NCBI GenBank assembly: GCA_965178125.1
Contig: OZ237759.1
Coordinates: 248,001 to 312,000 of the forward strand
From: Bilabrum cf. latius
Lineage: Eukaryota > Bigyra: Bicosoecida > Bigyra > Bicosoecida
Direction of reading: 5' to 3'
Length of the DNA: 64,000 bases
The stretch's first letter is position 1. Every line of letters begins with the position of its first letter. The notes beneath the pieces were generated by a model. The model saw only the letters and a list, made by a program, of their open reading frames with translations. It made no database searches and was not told the origin of the DNA. The position numbers and the translations under genes are program-made. Shown in pieces: positions 55,940 to 64,000 of this stretch.

Positions 55940-58750
55940 TCACGTTTCCTCCACGATGAACAGCCCGCTGCCCCCGCTGCTGTCCACACCCGGCGCCCAT
56001 ACGTTGCCGTCGAGGCTGTAGATAGTCTGCGCATCGGAGCTGCCTCCTGCCCGCAGATCCACATACTTGACGTCACCGGACAGCGTGTTGTACCTCCACA
56101 GCTCTCGGTCGCTCTGCGAGTCGAAGTTTCCCGACAGGTACACGTTGGTGCCCAGCGCCACGGCATTCCCGCCCTGCGTGTCGTTGCTGGGGTCTAGCGT
56201 CACGAAGTAGTACTCGCTCGAGGTGACGTTGAACACGTGCAGGCCAGAGTCAGACCCGATGCTGCCGGCGACAGCGTACATGTCTCCGGCTCCAGCAGCC
56301 TCCGCATCGAACGATGTGCTGCCCGCCCCTGCCGTGGCGTCCACTACCATGGTCGCGCTGGGACTGCCCCCTGAGAGGTCAAGAGCGTGCAGCTCCACTC
56401 CGCTGCTGGCCGAGCTCTCCGCGGAAAAGTAGAGGGCACCGTTGACCACGGCCAGGCGAGCAGGGTTGCTGCTGCCGGCCCCGGCCTTGATGTCCACGAC
56501 GAGCGTTGCAGACGATGCGTCCGCCCTGAATAGCTCCCTCCCGTTGGCGCTGTCCGTGGCTGAGAAGTACACGTAGTCTCCGAAGGGAGTGAGGTTCTGC
56601 GGGTCCGAGCTCGTGGATCCGGGGAAGATGTCCGTGATGAGTGTGTACGTGCTTCGGCTGTTCTTGTTCCACACGTACGGCTCGAAGCCCAGGTTTGATG
56701 AGCTGGCGTCGGCGATGAGGATGACATTGGAACCGTCCAGACCAACGGCCTCGCGAATCAAGCCAAAATCGAACTTAGTCACGGACGGGAACGATCCAGA
56801 AATAGAGTAGGCAAACGTGCTGGTGGATCCAATGCTAATTACGAAGTAGAGGGTGTCGCCCAAGTCGACGAGCCCGAACGGGTCCGCGTTATCTGGCGAA
56901 CCGCTGACGATGTTGCTCTTGAGCCGAGTGGAGCTGCCATCCAGCTGCACGGTGCACAGCTCCTGTCCATACGAGCTAAGCGAGCTCCCAAACGCCAATC
57001 CCTTGTGCAGCACAAGGTTCTTGAAGTTGCTGAAGGACCCCCTTGTGACCTCCGTGATAGCCACGAGCGGAGGCGTGGATGGCGTGACAGATGGTGTAGG
57101 CGAAGTACTGGGAGTCGTAGACGGTGTCGGCGAGGTGCTGGGAGTTGTAGATGGTGTTGGCGAGTTGCTGGGAGTCGTAGATGGTGTTGGGCTGTTGCTG
57201 GGGCTGCTGCTGGGGCTGCTGGATACACTCGGCGTGGGCGAGGTGCTGGGGCTGCTGGATACACTCGGCGTGGGCGAGGTGCTGGGGCTGCTGGATACAC
57301 TCGGCGTGGGCGAGGTGCTGGGGCTGCTGGATACACTCGGCGTAGGCGAGGTGCTGGGGCTGCTGGATACACTCGGCGTAGGCGAGGTGCTGGGGCTGCT
57401 GGATACACTCGGCGTAGGCGAAGTGCTGGGGCTGCTGGATACACTCGGCGTAGGCGAGGTGCTGGGGCTGCTGGATACGCTCGGCGTAGGCGAGGTGCTG
57501 GGGCTGCTGGATACGCTCGGCGTAGGCGAGTTGCTGGGGCTGCTGGATACACTCGGCGTGGGCGAGTTGCTGGGGCTGCTGGATACACTCGGCGTGGGCG
57601 AAGTGCTGGGGCTGCTGGATACACTCGGCGTGGGCGAGTTGCTGGGGCTGCTGGATACACTCGGCGTGGGCGAGGTGCTGGGGCTGCTGGATACACTCGG
57701 CGTGGGCGAAGTGCTGGGGCTGCTGGATACACTCGGCGTGGGCGAGGTGCTGGGGCTGCTGGATACACTCGGCGTAGGTGAAGTGCTGGGGCTGCTGGAT
57801 ACACTCGGCGTAGGTGAAGTGCTGGGGCTGCTGGATACACTCGGCGTAGGTGAAGTGCTGGGGCTGCTGGACACACTCGGCAATGGAGACGCGAAAACAG
57901 AGCCGCCTGCGCTCGCGGCCGCATCCAGCACGCCCACGCGTATAGGCGTGTCTTGGTCCACGTCAACTACAATTTCCTGATCCGGCTCGATGATTCGAAG
58001 CGCGATTTGGATGGACCCAGAGGCAGAGTCCAAGGATTCCGCCACGTCCATTGCCCCCTCGGTACCGTCCTCGTCGAGCACCATCACGAGGATACGGACG
58101 GCTCGCCCTCGCCCTCGCCGACGCTGCTGCTGCAGACCGCGCCTGAGTCCACCCGAGGGTGCAGCCGCGGCAGTGTCGTTGGATTCGGTCACATCCACGC
58201 TGTCGACGAGGACAGTGCTGGGGTCCACCGCAAGCTAGGCTGCCACGGCGGCCGAGACATTGCGCAGCTGCTCGCAGGATGGGCGGCTGGAGAGGCCATC
58301 GACAGCAAATGCAGCTCTGGCGTAACTGGAGAACTGTGTTGCGTCGATTGGTCCAAAGGGCGGGCATACGATGCCTTCCGAAGCGACGACTGAATCCAGG
58401 TCCTTAGAGATCTGCTGCGACTGGTCGGCCGTCGCGATGGTCGCACCGCTGGTGGCTTCGTCGTCGGAGTCCTGCCCCAGAGAAGCGCCAAGAAACGCCA
58501 CGAGAGCCGCTAGAACCACAATGATCAATATGACCGGTACTAGCGTGAGTCCGCAGCACCTGGTGTTGCAGCCTTGACGGGTCCCACGCAGCTTGCTCGA
58601 TGGTCCATACGCCTCTCTTGGACTGTCTGGGTCGACTCCAGAAGGGTTAAGAGCCTCTTTACTCATGGAGTTTGGTGCCAGCATACTAGATGGTCTTGTT
58701 GAATAAGCTGCGTAACCGCGGAAACAAGCGATGCCCACCTCGCTACACAT
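55940..58750 (-). CDS. Type II surface protein: mucin-like stalk plus ELW/propeller repeats
   Basis: 936 aa (ATG 58748-58750, or the Met of MSKEALN; TGA 55940-55942), with one in-frame TAG near 58235. A ~60-aa cytoplasmic part precedes a membrane segment (LVPVILIIVVLAALVAFL), then a ~150-aa ectodomain. A Ser/Pro/Thr stalk follows with about 18 copies of SPSTSPTPSVSS. The ~430-aa head has repeated motifs typical of ELWxxDGT-type beta-propellers: GQELCTVQLDG, NGRELFRADAS, GVELHALDLSG, DRELWRYNTLSG, each about 45-50 residues apart. The stalk should be O-glycosylated and hold the propeller away from the cell for adhesion or ligand binding. The start codon lies 11 bp from the palindrome that borders the viral insertion. 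Confidence 0.7.
57070..57885. repeat. 36-bp coding tandem repeat (mucin-like stalk)
   Basis: About 18 tandem 36-bp units (SPSTSPTPSVSS, with SPSN variants) are followed by shorter TTPSTSPTPS units. They are in frame with the flanking domains and nearly identical, implying recent expansion or homogenisation. Confidence 0.9.
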
Positions 58751-58761
58751 GACAGGTGGAC

Positions 58762-58819
58762 CTCTCGCAGTCCATGTGAAACCCCCTGTATACAGGGGGT
58801 TTCACATGGACTGCGAGAG
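58762..58819. repeat. 58-bp perfect palindrome at the host/virus junction
   Basis: Arms 58762-58790 and 58791-58819 are perfect reverse complements (29 bp each, no spacer; centre CCCTGTATACAGGG). Base composition changes abruptly from GC-rich coding DNA to AT-rich DNA just to its right. Confidence 0.9.
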
Positions 58820-59105
58820 TAGAATATCGGGGATTTTACTTTTAATTAAAAGGGTTACTTTCCATAAAACGTACAAGAGTCTAAATTTCTGACTGGGTTA
58901 TTCTGTACGTGATAATTCGGGAGGGAGATGGTCCGGGAGTGAGTGTTGCTGGTCACGAACAGATTCTCCCATGTTCCAGTGGATTCCCCGTGATTCCCCA
59001 TGGTTCCCCTGATTTCCCGAATGGATATAATTTACTTCTCTGGGGGTTTCACGCTGGGTGCGGGGAGGCACGTGCACGGCGCGTGATGCAAGACCTCTGC
59101 CAGTC

Positions 59106-59381
59106 CTCTGCACATCCCACTACCACACACGCCCAGTGGATACCCACCTACCATCACTCACTGTTCTATTCCGTTCCTACAAAATGCCAGTACTCGGTCA
59201 CATACAGAAAATCAGTTGGTTTCATACAGAAATGCATTTTTCCGCTTTTCCTTTATAAAGTAATTCTGGTAAAATGCATTTCCAAATAATTTGTGTTCCT
59301 TTCCGTTCCAAAGCAAGTAACGAGAATCGTCTTTGAACAAAATCGTTCAGCCTTACTTTTTTTCTACTGGCATTCTCGCCC
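59106..59381. repeat. 276-bp direct repeat, unit 1
   Basis: Nearly identical to 59395-59670 (period 289 bp), except for a ~40-bp variable patch near its start. Each unit contains a 12-bp inverted repeat (GAAATGCATTTT / AAAATGCATTTC, ~30 bp apart) and ends in an ACTTTTTTT run. It is non-coding, lies at the left end of the viral element, and could be part of a replication origin, promoter or terminal repeat region. Confidence 0.85.
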
Positions 59382-59394
59382 CAAACCCTTAAAC

Positions 59395-59670
59395 CTCTGC
59401 ACACACCACTACCACACACGCCCAGTGGATACTCATTTACCCTTACTTACTGTTCCTTTCTGTACCTCAAAAATGCCAGTACTCGGTCACATACAGAAAA
59501 TCAGTTGGTTTCGTACAGAAATGCATTTTTCCGCTTTTCCTTTATAAAGTAATTCTGGTAAAATGCATTTCCAAATAATTTGTGTTCCTTTCCGTTCCAA
59601 AGCAAGTAACGAGAATCGTCTTTGAACAAAATAGTTCAGCCTTACTTTTTTTCTACTGGCATTTTCGCCC
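59395..59670. repeat. 276-bp direct repeat, unit 2
   Basis: Second copy of 59106-59381. It ends about 155 bp before the protease start codon, in AT-rich DNA. Confidence 0.85.
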
Positions 59671-59826
59671 TTACTCCTTGTCTACTTTCCAAGAACTATT
59701 CTAATGAATAGTACCGTTCATTCTTACAGTTCTAAAAGTTGTCTGGTTCATCAATAGGATTTTCATATTGATATTCTAGTTCAATATAATTATCCTCAAT
59801 CCTTAATTTTCTCTACCTAAGATTAT

Positions 59827-60348
59827 ATGGATCAAACCCTAAACCCCACACAACTAACTCATCTTGCCAATCGTTTCAGCATACCCAATTTCAATTGGAT
59901 ACAATACAAAGATATCTTACATCATGGTTTACCCCAAGGCGATTTCGTACTTTTTTACCCTCAAGAACAATCCGGCAACACCATCAGCGGTCACTACACC
60001 TGTGTTATTCAAACTCCCAATGTTATCTATTTCTACGATCCTTATGGCGAACTTCCTGATACACACAAAGTAAACCTTTCTGGTGCACAAAAACAAATCC
60101 TATACGATCGCAAACTCAACCACCAAAACCTCACCAAGTTACTCTGGCAAACTGGTAAGTTAGTTGATTATTCACACTACCCACACCAACAATACTCCGA
60201 TGATATCGCAACATGTGGTCGACACTGCGTCTTACGCCTTGCCAATCGCTAGATGAGCAATGATCAATACCACAAGTACCTCAAATACCTTAGCAAACTA
60301 AACAATCAACCCAATCTAGATAAACTAGTGTTTCAAATAACTCAGTAA
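59827..60348 (+). CDS. Adenain-like cysteine protease (maturation protease of the viral element)
   Basis: 173 aa, ATG 59827, stop TAA 60346-60348, one in-frame TAG (60250-60252). Catalytic elements appear in the adenain/Ulp1 order: His in SGHYTCVI, Asp in IYFYDPYGELPD, and Cys in DIATCGRHCVLRL. The -CGRHCVLR- box is characteristic of proteases of polintons, polinton-like viruses and NCLDVs. In those viruses it cleaves capsid precursors. Lack of introns, AT-rich codons and the downstream capsid genes support a viral origin. Confidence 0.85.
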
Positions 60349-60371
60349 TTATTATCACTGGTAGTAATTAT

Positions 60372-61283
60372 ATGGCAAAAAGTCACGTAATTGATTACCA
60401 ATACGTAAACCTATAGTAGTTCAACCAAGGCAAAACCGATCTTGAAACCAATCTTGAACAAACACGACAATCAACCTTCCTCAAACCCAACAAAGGATAC
60501 CTGTTTGGCATTGTTAGATGGTTTATTAGCAACGGTGTTGCCTTACCTGTTTTCCAAGCACCACTCAATCCACTTTCAATTAGTGTTGAACCCAATTCTG
60601 GCACTGCCGAAATAATTGATCTTACCTTTTCCGAGGATCTGTACTACAACATGCAGGATCTCGTCGCCGAACTCAATGCCTCAATCAAAGTTGCATGTGA
60701 TAATCTATCTATTGGTACAGGTGATCAACCATCAGTTAGTTTCGACGGCAAACTATTTTCCATCAACTCCAATACCGCCTTTCGTTCCGCCAATCGTCTT
60801 GGATTCAACCCCAGATTAACCCGAATGTTACACACTTTTCGTTTTGAATCAGGCAGCGGCAATCCATCCGATAGTTGGAACTGGCTACTACTAGAAAATG
60901 ATCTCGAAACACAATTCACCGATTCACTCGAAAATATCGATCCTGTTGCCCGTATCCTTATCAAAGCACGGGGTTTACCCATTAATCAAGAACTAACACC
61001 TTTACCACTCAACTCACAAGGCAAAATCTCCGATAAAAGCGAAAGTATTGTTACCGATTTTAAAGTGGTTATGACCAACGGATCTCCTTATAGATCTTTC
61101 TTATATAATGCTAGTAGCACTCCACGATGGACTCAAATGCTGGATGTATCTGGTAGTACTAAAAACTTAACCTTTGAATTATACTGGTTAGATTATAGAG
61201 GTGTTGAAACAAGAATAAGTTTACCCAGCGAATCAGCCGGCGATATCAAAGGTTTGTTTAAGGAAATTAGCGAATTCACTTGA
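60372..61283 (+). CDS. Probable minor capsid (penton-like) protein of the viral element
   Basis: 303 aa, ATG 60372, TGA 61281-61283. Residues 15-16 are a tandem TAGTAG (60414-60419), so the standard code would give only a 14-aa peptide. The sequence is soluble and beta-rich, with a C-terminal part (PYRSFLYNASSTPRW ... LTFELYWLDYRG) similar in feel to single-jelly-roll minor capsid proteins. The position between protease and the large capsid gene fits the usual polinton-like order. Assignment is by context and size, not by a decisive motif. It begins 24 bp after the protease stop. Confidence 0.55.
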
Positions 61284-61308
61284 TTTTTTTTTCTACAACC
61301 TAGTTATA

Positions 61309-63030
61309 ATGAGTGAAATTAACTCTAATCTCCCTTTAGAAATTGGAATCAGCAAAAGCTACCAATTTACCGCCCCCTCTCAACTTAAGTACCAAAGTCA
61401 AGCCGATGCACGTAATGCCGTTTATGAGGATCACCCATCAACCAAACCACTTTCAAACACTGGTTGGAGCTACCGTTGGCAGTTTGATCCTGCTGATGGA
61501 TTGCTTGGTATTCCCGATATGGAATTCTAGAACCTTAGTTTCTTACTAACTCTCAATGGTGGTGGCAATCTTGTCCCCGATGACCTTAAAAACAACCTTG
61601 GTATCGCCACCTTCGGCGAATCATCAGTTGTTGAGAGAATCGATTTCAATCAAGCAGGACAAAATATCCAAACCGAGCCATCCAAAATGCGATACATCTG
61701 GGCTGGTATGAACTCCATTGAAGTCAACTCCCTTATCACCAATGGTCCTGAACCTGATACCAGTTCAAAATATGTACCTCTGGCACAAAGCAATGTGCTT
61801 CGGGATGGTTTTAACTCCACCTCAAACACCAACACTCGCGGTTTAGGCTTACGGTACAATGCCACTCTAGAGGCTGTAGATGCCGCCACCGTTAGATTTA
61901 CTATTCCTAGTTTAATTTGCCGTCTACCCTCCGATGCTTTTGATTTCAAATCAGAGTACCCAAAACCATGCAATAGCATGGATCAATGGAGTCTTGAACT
62001 AAAACTTAATAACGTTGCCGCCAGCCTTGTTCGTTCTGGTCTTGACGACTTAAGAGTTGCATTAGAAGGAGGAACTGTAAATATGCGTCTACACACTAAG
62101 AACGCTGCACTCCAAGTTCCTCTCAGCACCAATTACGCCTACCCATGGGAAAAAACAATTCCTCATGAATTTGTGGGTAATACTGCTTTACTTGCTAATA
62201 GCGAAACCGTTGTCAACATTCCCATCATCAGAGAAGACGTTGTTCCCGATATGTTTGTTCCTCATGTTGTGGTCAATCGTGGTGCTGATGATTATGGTCC
62301 TGATATAACTCTACCTATTACTCACATAAGTTGCACCGTCGGCAATAAATTCAAACTTCTTGATGATCACAGCACTCGCGATCTTTACGATTTAGCCGTT
62401 TCAAATGGTTACGTTGGTAGTTATGCCTAGTTTGCTGGTTTACTACTCAACCCCGCTGAAAGTACCCTTGCCAATTAGGTACTCGCCAATTGGAGCATCT
62501 TACCTTTACGCCCCAGTTAGATGCCACTAGATGCCGAATTAATGAGTGGTGTCAAGAAAGAGTTTAGACTCACCAGCCTACAACTCACCATTGCCAACCG
62601 CACAGCCAATGCAATCGCAGCCGGCGATTACACCATCCAAATCCCTTTCATGTATGGCGGATACATTGAATTTAAAAATGGACGCATTCAAGCCAAAGAG
62701 GTTGTTATTCCAGTAGCCAAAACACTCACCAGCGCTCCTGTGGTCTATCTTGAGGATGACAGCGAACATGCTATTCAAGGCGGACGCGGTGGACGCGGTT
62801 GGAAGAAATTCAAGAACTTCGTCAAGAAAGCTACACCATTTGTCCAAAAAGCCAGCAAATTTGTACGCAACCTACCAGGTGTAAACAAGGTCGCTGGTGA
62901 TAGTACCGCTCTAGGACAGGTTATGGCTCTTGCGGGGGCTGGAACAACTCACGTTGGCGGTGGGGTTTAGATGGTTGGAGGTCAAGTGATGAGTTCAAGC
63001 TAGGCAGATGCAATGGGAGGTTCTTACTAA
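61309..63030 (+). CDS. Probable major capsid protein of the viral element, with basic C-terminal tail
   Basis: 573 aa, ATG 61309, TAA 63028-63030. Six in-frame TAGs (61528, 62428, 62476, 62518, 62968, 63001) are needed to reach full length, which matches double-jelly-roll capsid proteins of polinton-like viruses (~550-600 aa). The first ~480 residues are beta-rich with few charges. The last ~90 are different: a GGRGGRGW motif, a Lys-rich amphipathic stretch (KKFKNFVKKATPF), then a Gly/Met/Ser tail. That tail resembles membrane-active or core peptides of adenovirus-like minor proteins. It starts 25 bp after the preceding gene. Confidence 0.6.
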
Positions 63031-63075
63031 TCAATAAATTCATTCTAAATTATATATCTCACTATGTAATATAGA

Positions 63076-64000
63076 ATGTTTGCTGGAAAGCGAAAAAAAG
63101 CCCGTAATTTAAACGAAGTCAGATAGTTGCAACACCTAGTCAAAGCATCTGGTCAAGCCTATCAATCACCCAATGCCCGAACCACAATAATCTCCAAACA
63201 AGGAAAATATATGTACATCCCCAGTTTAAGCGATACCAAACGAGCCGTCTATCGTAACGATAAAAATCAATATATTGTTGCTTTTCGAGGAACAGTTGTC
63301 AGCGATCCTGAGGATCTATTAGACGATGCTCGAATCATTAAAAACACACTTCCTAATGGAAATAGATTTCAACGAGAGAAAAAAAAGGTTGAGGAAATCA
63401 AACAACTTAGCAATGGACAAGTTGTGCTTACTGGACACTCATTAGGAGGTGCTTTAGCCAATTAGATTGGATAGCAATTAGGAATCGAAAGTGTGGGTTG
63501 GAATGCTGGAACAGCCCCTACCGCTCGAAACTTAGTTGGCAACACCATTCGACGATTTGCCACCCAAGGCAAAACCAAAAGTTACAACGTTAGTAGCGAT
63601 CCTATTTCTCTTGGAAATCCTTTTAGCAAACGCATCAATCGCAAAGCTGGTCTAGATCCACACAGTCTTGGAAACTTTGTAATTCAAGGCGGTAAAGCAC
63701 AAACTGATCCCATTATTCGCAAATTCAACTTGTTTAACTTTGCTAAACCACTACTCAAAGTTGCCAATCTTTTAGAATTAGATAATACCTCCAAACAATC
63801 CGTGATTGAACTTAAAGGTTCGCAAACCAATCCCGTTATTTCCTTGTACGCTAGTGATTACGATTTCTTTCAACAACTAACACAAAAAGATATTCCAATG
63901 TTTGTACCACACTTAATCCATCTAGTAGAATTATTGAGTTCCAAAAGTTCTCCCCTTCGACCAGTGGAACTTAAACTAGGTGGCAAACACTACAAACCCA
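63076..64000 (+). CDS. Class-3 lipase of the viral element (partial, 3' end outside window)
   Basis: At least 308 aa from the ATG at 63076 (MFAGKRKKARNLNEVR, basic) with the frame open to the window edge. The lipase nucleophile elbow GHSLGGALAN follows a YIVAFRGTV strand, the usual class-3 order; a later SSDPISLGNP may carry the acid and DPHSLGNF the His. TAG-encoded Gln occur at 63124, 63463 and 63472, the last two immediately after the GHSLGG box. Class-3 lipases occur in polinton-like viruses and virophages, perhaps for membrane breach or egress. Confidence 0.8.

Larger units (their letters stand above)
58820..64000 (+). mobile_element. Integrated polinton-like virus / virophage-like element (left part, runs off window)
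   Basis: From about 58820 to the window edge the DNA is AT-rich and carries four tightly packed plus-strand genes with no introns: adenain-type protease, probable minor capsid, probable major capsid, and lipase. Protease with adjacent capsid genes is the core of polintons, polinton-like viruses and virophages; class-3 lipases recur in the latter two. All four genes use TAG as Gln. The first 1 kb is non-coding with a duplicated 276-bp segment. Packaging ATPase and replication genes would lie beyond 64000. Confidence 0.75.

Noticed and set aside
57070-57885. CRISPR-like array of regularly spaced 36-bp repeats
   Set aside because: The units are contiguous without unique spacers, are in frame and encode a Ser/Pro/Thr stalk of a eukaryotic membrane protein.
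1-58750. Region of pseudogenes broken by many stop codons
   Set aside because: The only interrupting codon is TAG, it falls at conserved Gln positions, and TGA and TAA are absent from the long frames; random decay would produce all three stops and frameshifts.
1-64000. Ciliate-type code with both UAA and UAG as Gln, or UAG as Leu
   Set aside because: TAA terminates FKBP, the viral protease and the capsid gene at the expected length and does not occur inside the recognised genes. TAG aligns with Gln, not Leu, in kinesin, EFSec and sulfatase motifs.
58820-64000. Bacterial or phage contamination at the right end
   Set aside because: Sense TAG codons at the same meaning as the host, lack of ribosome-binding sites, and an adenain-type protease with adjacent capsid-like genes fit a eukaryotic polinton-like element; it is continuous with host DNA.

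Overview
This window is eukaryotic nuclear DNA from an unidentified protist or alga. It has GT-AG spliceosomal introns of about 65-120 bp (ferritin, FKBP, sulfatase, PUB-UBX, copper monooxygenase), signal peptides, and eukaryote-only proteins such as a kinesin-3, EFSec and a PUB-UBX adaptor. Its defining feature is that TAG is a sense codon for glutamine, while TGA and TAA remain stops. In-frame TAGs fall exactly on conserved glutamines: the kinesin P-loop (YGQTGAGKS), the EFSec G domain (GGAQIID, GFQTQ) and the sulfatase active site (YAQQAICSPTR). Paralogous copies inside the window also swap CAG for TAG. Read with the standard code most genes look shattered; read with TAG=Gln they become long intact proteins.

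Layout: 121-6054 (minus), a giant low-complexity protein. 6060-21830, a rearranged block: a secreted beta-helix protein (Y), a polytopic membrane protein (Z), truncated copies of both, and two ~4.2-kb direct copies of an element encoding a ~1,140-aa P-loop ATPase. Two ~160-bp retroposon-like repeats in opposite orientation, each with its own target-site duplication, sit at 6060 and 21660. 22329-27021 (minus), EFSec and a PUB-UBX p97-adaptor-like protein. 27424-34130, a glycan-degradation group: sialate O-acetylesterase, iduronate-2-sulfatase-like sulfatase and a glycoside hydrolase with a rhamnose-binding lectin domain; beta-helix protein Y may belong with it functionally. 34263-46710, a membrane protein, organelle-targeted ferritin, L-galactono-1,4-lactone dehydrogenase and another very large membrane protein. 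47030-58750, kinesin-3, a small membrane protein, FKBP, a membrane-anchored DOMON/copper monooxygenase, and a mucin-stalked beta-propeller surface protein.

At about 58,760-58,820 a 58-bp perfect palindrome marks a sharp switch from GC-rich host DNA to AT-rich DNA. From there to the right edge lies part of an integrated polinton-like virus or virophage-like element: adenain-type protease, probable minor and major capsid proteins, and a class-3 lipase cut by the window edge. These viral genes also use TAG as glutamine (12 in-frame TAGs in four genes), so the virus shares the host's altered code. TAG=Gln, EFSec and a code-matched endogenous virus together are the main discovery here.

Limits: no searches were run. 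Starts with upstream exons (kinesin, SIAE, the ATPases, gene W) are uncertain, and family names rest on motif recognition.
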